A stretch of 46,319 nucleotides of DNA from Algoriphagus antarcticus (lineage in GTDB: Bacteria > Bacteroidota > Bacteroidia > Cytophagales > Cyclobacteriaceae). The stretch is from positions 1 to 46,319 of the forward strand of contig NZ_MSSW01000061.1 of assembly GCF_002150685.1 (NCBI RefSeq). Reading direction: 5' to 3'. Both the position numbers and the translations under genes were made by a program. The notes below the pieces were generated by a model. The model was not told the origin of the DNA, did not search any database, and saw only the letters and a list, made by a program, of their open reading frames with translations. Below are positions 16,860 to 25,287 of the stretch, piece by piece (within the stretch, counting starts at the first letter, position 1; each line of letters starts with the position of its first letter).

Positions 16860-18743
16860 CTAAGCAAGTTTAGAACCCATGGATTGGTAATTGGGGTCAA
16901 TGGAGGTAGAGCTAAATCTAGATTTATGATTACCATGAGAAATACTAAGTTTAATTTTCAACAATTCTTCTGCTACATTATTTGCCCAAGTATTTGCAAA
17001 ATCATTTCTCGTCCGAGACAAAGTATCATTATCCAGAGTCATTCCCTCTGTCGGTGTTCCATACAAGGTGATTTGCGAAACTACCGAACCATGTTTTGAA
17101 ACAAGATTACCTGCCTGATTTATTTCAGGCCATTTGAATTGGATAGAATCTTTTACAAAAGGCCTTGCCAATCCGTTTTGTAACAAACTTTGAAAAAGCG
17201 GACTATTTCTTTCAGGAAAATTACTTTTGGGAATAGTTGCCTGAACCAGATAGTCAGCCTTGATAGAATGTCCGGATTCGGGTGAGAATATCCAATATGA
17301 TCCTTCTTCAAACTTTCTAAAATGTGGGGCTTTACCTAGTGTCAGCTTTAGTAATCCCATCTCCATTAAGCAGTGTATTTTTTTCATTGATATAAGAGGT
17401 GGGCCATAGCTTATCTGATTAAAACGTCCCAAATAATTACTTTGGAAATCCTGCATAGAGCTCGCCTCAAATCCTCCAAAATTGTAGCATTCAGTTACTA
17501 TTTCCAGTGCATTTCTCCACACAGCTGATATTTGCTGGAGAGGACTGTTTTCAGGCGGGTAACTTAATTCATCGATGTAATATTCCAATAGCTTCGTGAC
17601 TGCATAATGGTACACTGAACTATCTTGAAAAACCTGATCCTGAAAAGGAGCAAATAGAGTGGAAAATTTAAACAGTTTGAACCAGTCCACATCTACTTCT
17701 GCTCTATTGATAACCGACGAATACCAAACATCTTCCATTTCAGACTTAATCAATGGAAGTAAATCTCTTTCAAAATCAATGGATCCCCAACTGTCTTTCA
17801 ATGCGTTCAAAGATTTTTTATTTAAAAACTTTGAACGCGAATTTTTAGGAATCTTTCCGCTACGGGGAATCATGGGTAACCCAGATCTGGAAAACGCAAA
17901 AATTTCTTTCGGTTCATTTCCACTGGAATGATAAATTATTTCTTCGCCTTCAATCTCAAATCTTCCACCCTTCCCTTCGGTCAGCGCCAATATGGCATCA
18001 ACGAATGTCAATCCCAATCCTGCTACTGCAACAGAATCGGTATTGGTTATTCTGTTCAATTTCTTTTCAACTGGATAAATAGATTTGATCAACCTATCAG
18101 ATGTATCAAAAGGAATCAGGGGAATTGGCTGAAAAGAATGTCCAGTCGAAATCATTATACTATCATAGTTGAGTGCCTCATTAGTAAATTTATGGTCAAG
18201 CTGGAGAAGTGCTTTGCCTGATTTGATTAGATGACAAGAGGTGACCTCTGCATGGAAAGCTAGCACTGTCACATTAGTGGGCATATTCTTTATAAGTGTG
18301 CTTAATACATCCTGCAAATACAAACCCACCAAAGCTCTCGATGCAAAATCTCCAAGTTGTACCGCACGTTCAGTAAGGTTCCGATTTGCAATCCAATCTA
18401 TGAAGGAAAGCTTATCCTCAGTGCCCATTTCCTCTTCCTTCCATGCATTGATATTTTCGACAGGATAGTTAATCAAAAGAAAATCAGGCTGGTCCGGACT
18501 ATAATTTGGACCCGAAGCAATATAAGGATGTGAATTGAAAAGATGAACTTCTATCGGTATGGCTGATTTTTCCTGAGAAAGTTTATGTTGAAGTGCTGCA
18601 AGACTATAAAGTCCTTTAGGACCTGTACCTATAATAGCCACTGAAAATCCTGTAGGGACTATCAAGGAATAATCCTCAGACCGTAGGATCGGGAGATCTA
18701 CTTTAGCTGGTTTGGCGATATGATTTTTATTCCAGACAAACAT
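16860..18743 (-). CDS. FAD/NAD(P)-binding protein, long paralogue
   Basis: The 627-residue product has an extra ~30-residue N-terminus before FSVAIIGTGPKGLYSLAAL (~33-51). HLFNSHPYIASGPNYSPDQP follows, then SIMISTGHSFQPIP (~195, the ATG-type FAD motif), and a second Rossmann element SVAVAGLGLTFVDAILAL (~239-256). The family is PF13454-type, as for the gene at 14871, but overall identity looks low. The ATG lies two bases after the stop of a tiny SbnA/cysteine-synthase remnant (18746-19033), so the two were translationally coupled. SbnA makes a diaminopropionate precursor for siderophores, so a former role in such chemistry is possible but unproven. Confidence 0.83.
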   Translation of the reverse strand: MFVWNKNHIAKPAKVDLPILRSEDYSLIVPTGFSVAIIGTGPKGLYSLAALQHKLSQEKSAIPIEVHLFNSHPYIASGPNYSPDQPDFLLINYPVENINAWKEEEMGTEDKLSFIDWIANRNLTERAVQLGDFASRALVGLYLQDVLSTLIKNMPTNVTVLAFHAEVTSCHLIKSGKALLQLDHKFTNEALNYDSIMISTGHSFQPIPLIPFDTSDRLIKSIYPVEKKLNRITNTDSVAVAGLGLTFVDAILALTEGKGGRFEIEGEEIIYHSSGNEPKEIFAFSRSGLPMIPRSGKIPKNSRSKFLNKKSLNALKDSWGSIDFERDLLPLIKSEMEDVWYSSVINRAEVDVDWFKLFKFSTLFAPFQDQVFQDSSVYHYAVTKLLEYYIDELSYPPENSPLQQISAVWRNALEIVTECYNFGGFEASSMQDFQSNYLGRFNQISYGPPLISMKKIHCLMEMGLLKLTLGKAPHFRKFEEGSYWIFSPESGHSIKADYLVQATIPKSNFPERNSPLFQSLLQNGLARPFVKDSIQFKWPEINQAGNLVSKHGSVVSQITLYGTPTEGMTLDNDTLSRTRNDFANTWANNVAEELLKIKLSISHGNHKSRFSSTSIDPNYQSMGSKLA

Positions 18744-18745
18744 TT

Positions 18746-19033
18746 CTATAGCATTTCTGAATGTTGTTGGGGAGGATTGATCGTGCTTTTCATCCCTTCA
18801 TCTGAATAAACAGCATCCAAATAACGCTCTCCACGATCACTGATAAAAAACGCAATCCTGGATTCTGAGGGAAGAGTAGGCAGACTCTTTTCCTTAAAAG
18901 ACACTATTGCTCTTGTGTATCCCCAGGCTAAAATAGCATCTCTTTCAAGCAGCAGTGGATCTACTGGAATAAGCTTTTCAAATTTAGCTACCGGCGTATG
19001 GCCAATAGGAGATAGAACACCAGAGTAATTCAT
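18746..19033 (-). pseudogene. SbnA/cysteine-synthase-like gene with large internal deletion (frame open)
   Basis: The 95-residue product starts like a PLP-dependent cysteine synthase/SbnA (MNYSGVLSPIGHTPVAKFEK; the family has IGxTPLVxL). Without a break it continues as the family's C-terminus: RDAILAWGYTRAIVSF, then SRIAFFISDRGERYLDAVYS. The ~230 residues between, with the PLP lysine, are gone. The Gly/Ser-rich phosphate-binding loop (GGSSG in the family) is degraded to WGYTR, and the usual DEW after VYS is DEG. The reading frame and coupling to the next gene survive, so a peptide may still be made, but it cannot be a working enzyme. It is listed as a pseudogene for that reason. Confidence 0.78.
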
Positions 19034-19537
19034 AATTCAAGTTGGTTAGTTTGATTTTGAGCAAAATCCTTAACTCCTGAACTATTTGCAAATGGATAGC
19101 CATTCAAACTTTCAGCTCAACATTCATCAATAACTAAGCTTTGAATTCTTTCTTTCCGTGGTAATTCAATGTGCCATTTAAAAAACTAAACCCACTTTTT
19201 TAACCTAAAACAATATTTTAAAGCACCTCCAGCTCTCTCAACAAAAATAATTTGAGTGATCCTTATTTACTGATTTTTCTATAAAATGAATTCAAACATT
19301 TCGATTAGAATGAGTAACATACACCCCAAAAATTAGAAATTTCCCCTCTTTCAGTCATTCACAGTTAAGGTGTTGCAAAATTATTTTTAGAATCTGAGAA
19401 GTAAAACATCAAAAATAGATCAATCACCTAAGTGTAAAGGCTGTATATCAACTAACCGTTCTGGATCACCACGAGCTTCTGGAAATTGGAATATTTTTAG
19501 AGGATTATCTTCAAAACGTAAACTAAATCCCACACCG
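19034..19537. other. 500-base intergenic region between divergent genes, before the catalase
   Basis: No coding frame is supported. It should carry promoters for the SbnA-remnant/FAD-protein unit (minus) and for the catalase (plus). A perfect Bacteroidota -7 element was not found, and no OxyR- or Fur-like site can be asserted by eye. Confidence 0.4.
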
Positions 19538-21709
19538 ATGACCAAAAAACATAATTCAGAAAATGGCAATCCTAAGCAAGATGATCTCAAAGTAAACATG
19601 GAGGACGGAAGTGGTCAGGCAATGACCACTAATCAAGGATTAAAAATAAACGATGATAACAACTCCCTAAAAGCTGGAGACCGGGGAGCTACCTTGTTGG
19701 AAGATTTCATTTTGAGAGAGAAAATCACTCATTTCGACCATGAACGAATTCCCGAAAGAATAGTACATGCCAGAGGTTCAGGAGCTCATGGGGTATTTAA
19801 AGTATATGATGACTCATTGAAAAAATACACAAAAGCCAAATTCCTTACTGATCCTTCGCGCGAGACTCCCCTATTCACTCGCTTCTCTACAGTTGCAGGC
19901 TTTCGTGGTTCAGCAGATGTTCCCCGCGATGTTAGAGGCTTTGCAGTAAAATTCTATACAGAGGAAGGCAACTACGATCTGGTAGGAAATAATATGCCTG
20001 TATTTTTTATTCAGGATGCAATCAAATTCCCAGACCTAATACATGCTGTAAAGCCTGAGCCTCACAATGAAATTCCCCAGGCAGCTTCTGCCCACAATAC
20101 CTTTTGGGACTTCGTTTCCCTTTCTCCAGAGACCATGCATAATATAATGTGGTTGATGAGTGATCGGGCAATTCCTCGGAGTTTACGAATGATGGAAGGT
20201 TTTGGAATCCATACATTCCGTTTGATAAACGAGGAAGGAAAGTCTCATTTCGTAAAATTCCATTGGAAACCACTTCTTGGTATACACTCAGTAGTTTGGG
20301 ACGAAGCTTTGAAAATAAACGGCCAAGATCCGGATTTTCACAGACGCGATCTGCACGAAGCTATAGATAGCGGTGCTTTCCCGGAATGGGAGCTTGGGGT
20401 ACAGATTGTTCCAGAAGAAGATGAGCACAAATTTGACTTCGATTTGCTGGATCCGACCAAGTTAATTCCAGAAGAAATCGTACCGGTGAAGCTAATAGGT
20501 AAAATGACCTTGAATCGAAATCCCGAAAACTTTTTCGCAGAGACAGAACAAGTTGCTTTTCACCCTGGACATCTAGTGCCTGGTATTGACTTTACCAATG
20601 ATCCTTTATTGCAAGGAAGGTTGTTCTCCTATACAGATACACAACTAAGCCGTCTGGGTGGGCCTAATTTTCATGAAATCCCTATAAACAGACCAATAGC
20701 GCCGATGCACAATAACCAACGAGATGGGATTGCTCGAATGGAAATCAATAAAGGCAAGACAAGTTATCATCCAAATTCCATGTCTGATGGCTATCCTGAG
20801 CAAACTAAAGTAAGTGATGGAGGTTTTGCAACGTACCAAGAAAGAATAGATGCAAACAAAGTAAGAGCGAGAAGTAAAAGCTTCATGGATTTCTTCAGTC
20901 AGCCTGCACTATTCTACAACAGTCTATCAGAACCTGAGCAAACTCACGTCGTGGATGCTTTTTGTTTCGAACTGGGTAAGGTGAATATTACTGAAATTCG
21001 CCAGCGTACGGTAGGATTGCTCACTCAGATTGATGGTGGACTGGCAAAGAAGGTAGCCGACGGTTTGGGATTAGAAGTGAAAGAGCCGGAACATCCGATC
21101 AATCATCAGTTTGGTGCCGATGCCAATCCAGAGGATTATCAGCCTACTAAGGTAAATCCAGAGCTGAAAAGTTCTCCTGCATTAAGCATGGCCAATACGA
21201 TCAAGGGTAATATAGCAACCCGTCAGATTGCATTTTTGACTGCTGACGGAGTTGATGGAAACTCAGTTTCAACAATGAAAGCTGCTTTAGAAGCTCAAGG
21301 TGCAATGGTAAAGATAATCGCTCCCAAGTCTGAATTTGTGAAAGACAGTGAAGGTAAAAATATTAAGGTGGATCATAGTTTTTTGACTTTCTCCTCAGTA
21401 TTAGTGGATGCTATTTATATCCCTTCAGGTGACAAGAGTATAGAAACTCTTAAGCAAACTCCGAAAGCTATCCATTTTATTGATGAAGCATATTTGCACT
21501 GCAAAGCAATCGCAACAGCTGGTAAGGGTAAGGAGTTGATAGAAATTAGCTATGTCAATAACTACCTGAAAAAGAATCCTGAGAACTTAGAAGATATGGG
21601 GCTTGTATTGGGTAGTGATTCAGATAAAAACATCTCTGAAAAATTTATTACGGCAATTGGCAACCATAGATTCTTTGAACGTGAGAAACAAGGTAAAATT
21701 CCAGCTTAA
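19538..21709 (+). CDS. katE: Large-subunit (HPII/KatE type) monofunctional catalase
   Basis: The 723-residue length fits clade-2 catalases, which carry a C-terminal flavodoxin/class-I-amidotransferase-like domain. Catalytic His77 lies in RIVHARGSGAHGVF. The conserved Asn is in YDLVGNNMPVFFIQDA, and the proximal haem-ligand Tyr at ~365 is in GRLFSYTDTQLSRLGG (the R-x-x-x-Y signature). After ~560 the extra domain begins (RQIAFLTADGVDG..TMKAALEAQGA.VKIIAP). The enzyme converts hydrogen peroxide to water and oxygen in the cytoplasm. An ankyrin-repeat gene follows 50 bp downstream, a pairing known in other bacteria. A short hairpin lies between them. Confidence 0.96.
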   Translation: MTKKHNSENGNPKQDDLKVNMEDGSGQAMTTNQGLKINDDNNSLKAGDRGATLLEDFILREKITHFDHERIPERIVHARGSGAHGVFKVYDDSLKKYTKAKFLTDPSRETPLFTRFSTVAGFRGSADVPRDVRGFAVKFYTEEGNYDLVGNNMPVFFIQDAIKFPDLIHAVKPEPHNEIPQAASAHNTFWDFVSLSPETMHNIMWLMSDRAIPRSLRMMEGFGIHTFRLINEEGKSHFVKFHWKPLLGIHSVVWDEALKINGQDPDFHRRDLHEAIDSGAFPEWELGVQIVPEEDEHKFDFDLLDPTKLIPEEIVPVKLIGKMTLNRNPENFFAETEQVAFHPGHLVPGIDFTNDPLLQGRLFSYTDTQLSRLGGPNFHEIPINRPIAPMHNNQRDGIARMEINKGKTSYHPNSMSDGYPEQTKVSDGGFATYQERIDANKVRARSKSFMDFFSQPALFYNSLSEPEQTHVVDAFCFELGKVNITEIRQRTVGLLTQIDGGLAKKVADGLGLEVKEPEHPINHQFGADANPEDYQPTKVNPELKSSPALSMANTIKGNIATRQIAFLTADGVDGNSVSTMKAALEAQGAMVKIIAPKSEFVKDSEGKNIKVDHSFLTFSSVLVDAIYIPSGDKSIETLKQTPKAIHFIDEAYLHCKAIATAGKGKELIEISYVNNYLKKNPENLEDMGLVLGSDSDKNISEKFITAIGNHRFFEREKQGKIPA

Positions 21710-21720
21710 ATGATAAATCA

Positions 21721-21746
21721 GGGGAACTGCTACAGTTCCCCTATTT
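21721..21746 (+). terminator. Short hairpin between katE and the ankyrin gene (weak terminator or attenuator)
   Basis: GGGGAACTG (21721-21729), loop CTA, CAGTTCCCC (21733-21741), then TATTTTA. The stem is perfect, but the U-run is interrupted and the next gene starts only 14 bases later. Partial read-through is therefore likely, giving less ankyrin protein than catalase. Confidence 0.6.
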
Positions 21747-21759
21747 TACGAAACACGTT

Positions 21760-22218
21760 ATGAAAGAACTTATCGACGCAGCTAGGTTGGGCGATACGGA
21801 AATGATTGCTCAGCTTTTAGACCAAGGGGCGGATGTAAATTTCAAAGATGAGAAAGGTTTCGATCCACTGATAATTGCATCCTATAATAACCAGCTCAAA
21901 GCTGCTGAAATGTTGCTAAAAGCAGGTGCTGATGTGAATGCAAGTGACCATGGTGGCAACACAGCCTTAATGGGGGTCTGTTTTAAAGGCTATACAGAAA
22001 TAGCTAAACTACTGATGAAAAACGGTGCTGATCTCAACGCAACTCATGGAAACGGTGGCACCGCATTGATGTTTGCAAGTATGTTTGGAAAAAGTGATAT
22101 AGTGAAGCTCCTACTGGACTCAGGAGCAGACAAAATGATAATGGATGCTAAAGGTCTAATGGCGGTTGACCATGCAGGCATGCAACGTAATATGGAGATT
22201 ATCGAGCTTTTATCTTAA
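21760..22218 (+). CDS. Ankyrin-repeat protein, catalase partner
   Basis: The 152-residue product is almost entirely ankyrin repeats: about four units, with DQGADVNFKDEKGFDPLIIA, KAGADVNASDHGGNTALMG, KNGADLNATHGNGGTALMFA and SGADKMIMDAKGLMAVDHA at regular 33-residue spacing. There is no signal peptide, so it is cytoplasmic (some homologues are periplasmic). In Pseudomonas and Campylobacter, ankyrin proteins encoded beside catalase support catalase activity or haem loading. The same helper role is inferred here from position. A strong terminator at 22324 ends the unit. Confidence 0.88.
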   Translation: MKELIDAARLGDTEMIAQLLDQGADVNFKDEKGFDPLIIASYNNQLKAAEMLLKAGADVNASDHGGNTALMGVCFKGYTEIAKLLMKNGADLNATHGNGGTALMFASMFGKSDIVKLLLDSGADKMIMDAKGLMAVDHAGMQRNMEIIELLS

Positions 22219-22323
22219 TCTTAAAGCATTCACCTTATTTCAACTCTACTTACTAACAATCTTTCTGGTAGTCACATCCTGGATCTTATCGAAAAACAGG
22301 TTACATTTCAACTACTCTAAGAC

Positions 22324-22358
22324 AAAAAAAATCCCTGCAAAAAGCAGGGATTTTTTTT
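22324..22358 (+). terminator. Strong bidirectional terminator after katE-ankyrin
   Basis: A-run, ATCCCTGC (22331-22338), AAAAA loop, GCAGGGAT (22344-22351), T-run to 22358. Both flanks are homopolymeric, so it works on either strand. Confidence 0.88.
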
Positions 22359-22438
22359 GATTCTGAAATTAAATATAATGAGTGTTCGCTTTGTTGCACG
22401 TTCCGGAAAAAAGCAAAATCTTGATTCTAAATCGGATC

Positions 22439-22476
22439 AAATTCCCCCTTTCTTAAAGGGGGTAAGGGGGATTTTA
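22439..22476. repeat. CCCCC/GGGGG hairpin element
   Basis: CCCCCTTTCTTAAAGGGGG (22444-22462) forms a perfect hairpin. A second run, GGGGGATTT, a few bases later can pair instead with AAATTCCCCC, giving two alternative stems. Similar C-run/G-run elements are common in Bacteroidota intergenic DNA (from memory, not checked). Confidence 0.55.
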
Positions 22477-22545
22477 GGAAGCAAATCAGTATTAAATTTG
22501 GCAACGTGCAGGATTGCGGATACTCATATTAAATATTCTGATTAT

Positions 22546-22609
22546 ACGGAATCTTGCCAGTGGAAAATTTATAGGATCAAAAATTCACAGATACCTAGAA
22601 TTCTGGTTT
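22546..22609 (+). repeat. Dispersed intergenic repeat, copy 2
   Basis: Begins ACGGAATCTTGCCAGTGGAA and ends GAATTCTGGTTT. It matches the reverse complement of 2351-2417 almost base for base, and is flanked by GTCTACGGTCATCGATC, comparable to the GGTCTTCGGTC run beside copy 1. Confidence 0.7.
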
Positions 22610-22711
22610 ACTCCAGTCTACGGTCATCGATCTTTCAACCCCTTGACCAAAGAGAATTCGCTTACTGGCAGAAAAGCGTACATACACATTAAATATTTAG
22701 GCTTTTTGCAA

Positions 22712-23170
22712 CTATACTTGCTGATCTCTCAGCTGCTTAACTTTATCATGTGACTGTCTCAGGGTAGCCTTTTGCTCAAGAACCAATTGTTTCAAGTGTG
22801 CAGGCAGATCATCATCATTTGCGGCATCTTTATAGGCCTTCTGTGCAGCATCTTCTCCGTCCTCACAGTTTTCAAGAACACTTTTACGATCATGCCCAGT
22901 GAATACTGCCTTTACGTCCATCCAAGCTCTGTATAGCTTTCCGCTGGCCGTTGTACCTTGGTCAGTATCAGTTTTGAGAACGTTTAGTTCATTAGAAAGT
23001 GCCATCTTACATTTCTGACTTTCACCAATCATAGAAACAAATAATGTTTTTAAATCTTGGTTTCCTTCTTTCAAATTTTCGATCGCTTTTTCATACCCCT
23101 CAATTCGGTCATTGTTGATTTGCACCAAATCGTTTAGGATTTCTGCAGCCCCATTGTTATTAGAATTCAT
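22712..23170 (-). CDS. DUF2383 (PA2169 family) four-helix-bundle protein
   Basis: The 152-residue product is nearly all helical, with the family pattern: EILNDLVQINNDRIEGYEKA (10-29), LKTLFVSMIGESQKCKMALS (~40-59), the conserved GTTASGKLYRAWMDVKAVFTGHD (~73-95), VLENCEDGEDAAQKAYKDA and a last helix LVLEQKATLRQSHDKVKQLRD. PA2169-family proteins are ferritin-like and are often induced by stress; no enzymatic role is established. It is single-gene on the minus strand, with a leader containing a GTGTGGTTTGTGTGGTT direct repeat (23172-23188). Confidence 0.88.
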   Translation of the reverse strand: MNSNNNGAAEILNDLVQINNDRIEGYEKAIENLKEGNQDLKTLFVSMIGESQKCKMALSNELNVLKTDTDQGTTASGKLYRAWMDVKAVFTGHDRKSVLENCEDGEDAAQKAYKDAANDDDLPAHLKQLVLEQKATLRQSHDKVKQLRDQQV

Positions 23171-23568
23171 AATGTGTGGTTTGTGTGGTTATATGTTATT
23201 TGAAAATAGATAAGAGATGTTTCTACCTAAAATCGACTGCCCTTGTATAATCAGTTCTTAAGAGATTAAGGGATACATGGTAGAAAGCACCCTTTCTGTC
23301 AAGTATAAGCCAAATCCTCAGCCAAAGAATTTATAGCACCGCCTTTCTACCGCCTGGGCACTCAGGCAGAAAAACTGCATCAGAGATCTATAAAAATTCG
23401 TGAAATCATTAGGAAAAAGATTCTCATTATGTAGAAAAAAATCCTTGTTCTTAAAGGCGCTTCATTCCCATTTTGCTAAGCGTGATAAGTTTAGAAGTTC
23501 ACCGGATTATCATTCCCCTGTGCGTCAATCAAAACTACCTGAGGCATTTGTTCTTGGATTGTTTTAGT
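23171..23568. other. 400-base intergenic region
   Basis: Upstream of the DUF2383 gene and downstream of the methyltransferase gene, both minus-strand. A small hairpin GCCTG-GGCACT-CAGGC lies near 23355. No gene, tRNA or terminator with a clear T-tract was recognised. Confidence 0.4.
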
Positions 23569-24147
23569 TCACCTGCCTTTCTCCCAAAATCTCAACTTCC
23601 CTTTATTGTTGGACTTGATCATTAGGTAGCTTTCCGGTATCTCAGCGGCATCACCGCAATAGGTTACTATTCTTGTCCACTTCGGCAATTCTTCAAACTT
23701 CTCACGGATTAGCCTGATGTAAGTATGGAATTGCTCCAGATTGATGCTATTATCCTTGTCCAACTTATCTTTGAGATTGATGTTTTCTTCAAAGGCATTG
23801 AAAAAATAAAAGGAATCAAACCTTCCAAAATCAAGGTTTTTTAAATCGTCACAAATGAAGTCAAGGTTGTGAAGTCTAGCTTTTGAAGCTAATTTTCTGG
23901 AAAGACGAACGAGGTTCTCCCTTTGCTCTACTCCAGTTATTTTAGCTCCAGAATTTGCAGCTGCGATTAGGCAAAATTTACCCGCTCCTGAGCCCAAATC
24001 CAACACTGATTTACCTTCAACTTCACTTAAAAAAGCAATCGCATTTTTTGCCACATCCACCGGAGTCCAATGGGTGCCGGACAATGCTTTCATTTTTATG
24101 GGATAAAGTGCATCAAACTCTTCATCCGTTATTGCTTTCAATTCCAT
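23569..24147 (-). CDS. Class I SAM-dependent methyltransferase, substrate unknown
   Basis: The 192-residue product has motif I VEGKSVLDLGSGAGKFCLIAA (~43-63), an acidic motif II (ITGVEQRENLV) and motif III-like DFICDDLKNLDFGRFDSFYFF (~102-122). The N-terminal MKALSGTHWTPVDVAKNAI contains the conserved WTP..VA often seen just before the Rossmann fold in small methyltransferases. The C-terminal strand region ends with the basic KLRFWEKGR. No neighbour hints at the target. Confidence 0.8.
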   Translation of the reverse strand: MELKAITDEEFDALYPIKMKALSGTHWTPVDVAKNAIAFLSEVEGKSVLDLGSGAGKFCLIAAANSGAKITGVEQRENLVRLSRKLASKARLHNLDFICDDLKNLDFGRFDSFYFFNAFEENINLKDKLDKDNSINLEQFHTYIRLIREKFEELPKWTRIVTYCGDAAEIPESYLMIKSNNKGKLRFWEKGR

Positions 24148-24627
24148 AGTAAAATCAAAAAAGTATGTAGAAGGACAGATCTTTCTTCCATATGTTTTTG
24201 CTGACTGGATCAGGCCGAATATATGGGAAGCTAGCTATATTATGCATAGATTTTGGACGATCTCAATAGAAAGAATTTCACATTCGTCATTGTTCTTACT
24301 TGAATTGCCAATGCTTATATTTTTCCCTTAAAAGATTCCACTGATGTATTACCTCTCCTGTTTTCAAGAAAGTTTGAGATTGAGGTGTAGGCTCAGGTGA
24401 GACATCATACTCTTTGTGAAATTGAAAGAGGAGAAGTCAATCATTGTAAAGGGGCCTGATAAACTGGCAAAATTTGTTGGTTTGGAATTATCATCTTCTG
24501 TCCAAAAACTACGCAAAGCCATGAAAACTGCAAGAGCTTTACAAATTAAATCAAACCTGCACGGCCCCTTTTGATGACCTTTTCTGATTGATTCGATGGT
24601 AAGTAATACATTTAACCAAAATCAATT
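24148..24627. other. 480-base region with one small uncertain frame
   Basis: Mostly AT-rich non-coding DNA between a minus-strand methyltransferase and a plus-strand lipoprotein gene. The only frame of note is described at 24416-24574. No terminator or repeat was seen. Confidence 0.4.
24416..24574 (+). CDS. Possible 52-residue basic protein or gene remnant
   Basis: A frame starting at GTG 24416 encodes a Lys-rich, helix-prone peptide with KLKEEKSIIVKGPDKLAKFV, then LRKAMKTARALQIK, ending LHGPF. The composition looks protein-like rather than random, but there is no family match that I know, no ATG and no visible ribosome binding site. It may be the tail of a decayed gene. Confidence 0.25.
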   Translation: MKLKEEKSIIVKGPDKLAKFVGLELSSSVQKLRKAMKTARALQIKSNLHGPF

Positions 24628-25215
24628 ATGAAACGGAACTTTTCAACTCTCCTCATTTTAGTCGTGTCGCTCGCCTTTACATCTTGTAAAGATGACGATG
24701 ATGACCCAAATGTAGTCCAAGTCAAAATCAACAATGTTGTACCTGAGCAGTACTTACAGATCGTCCGCGGCCTTGGAATGGAAACATATACTGGAGATAC
24801 ACCACCAGACATTTCAGGCACCTATCTGATGAGCCCAAATCTATTATTAAGGTCTAATATCCCAAACGATGCCCCATCCAATTCTCCTTTTGTGAATTAC
24901 ACCATTAATTTTACCAATCAAAACTCTTCGAACTTCAGTATCAGCTTTACAGGAAGCGCATCTGGTGAACAGGACTCAAGCAATTCAGCAGTAATTGCAG
25001 GTTCTGGAAATGATTTTTCCGTTTATGGAAAGAGCACCACAGTTGTGGGATCCAATTCAGTTGTGTTGGGAGTGATCTATTCAGGAACAATGGAAGGCGG
25101 AAAAATAAAAAATCTGAAACGAGCAATTATAGTTCTTGATGATTCAAAGGGCGGACCTAATCTGCTGAAAAACGAAAACGCCCGAGTATTTCAGGATGGA
25201 GATCGAAGCTCTTAA
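24628..25215 (+). CDS. Secreted lipoprotein, unknown function
   Basis: The 195-residue product has a type II signal peptide with lipobox LAFTSC (Cys20), followed by the KDDDDD acidic run typical of Bacteroidota surface lipoproteins. The rest is rich in Ser, Asn, Gly and Thr and reads as beta-strands (YTINFTNQNSSNFSISFTGS, SVVLGVIYSGTMEGGKI). It is probably anchored in the outer membrane. No recognised domain. A terminator follows directly. Confidence 0.85.
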   Translation: MKRNFSTLLILVVSLAFTSCKDDDDDPNVVQVKINNVVPEQYLQIVRGLGMETYTGDTPPDISGTYLMSPNLLLRSNIPNDAPSNSPFVNYTINFTNQNSSNFSISFTGSASGEQDSSNSAVIAGSGNDFSVYGKSTTVVGSNSVVLGVIYSGTMEGGKIKNLKRAIIVLDDSKGGPNLLKNENARVFQDGDRSS

Positions 25216-25252
25216 TTACTCTCAATCGAAAATCTTAAAAAGTAATCTTTAC

Positions 25253-25287
25253 AATACCCTCCTATAAGTTTGGAGGGTATTTTTATT
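25253..25287 (+). terminator. Terminator shared by the lipoprotein gene and the converging small gene
   Basis: AATACCCTCC (25253-25262), nine-base loop, GGAGGGTATT (25272-25281), then TTTATTT. It lies between two convergent frames and is A-rich on the other side, though without a long T-run for the minus strand. Confidence 0.8.

Larger units (their letters stand above)
22359..22711. other. Repeat-filled intergenic region
   Basis: Holds a pair of short inverted repeats (TGCACGTT near 22396 and AACGTGCA near 22503) that bracket a G/C-run hairpin (22439-22476), followed by the second copy of the dispersed repeat (22546-22609). Overlapping frames through it (22357-22692, 22514-22753) are built from the repeat and are not genes. 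It resembles a landing zone of small non-coding mobile repeats. Confidence 0.55.

Noticed and set aside
22357..22753. Plus-strand frames of 111 and 79 codons
   Set aside because: They run through the hairpin element and the dispersed repeat; the same repeat at 2.35 kb is not coding.
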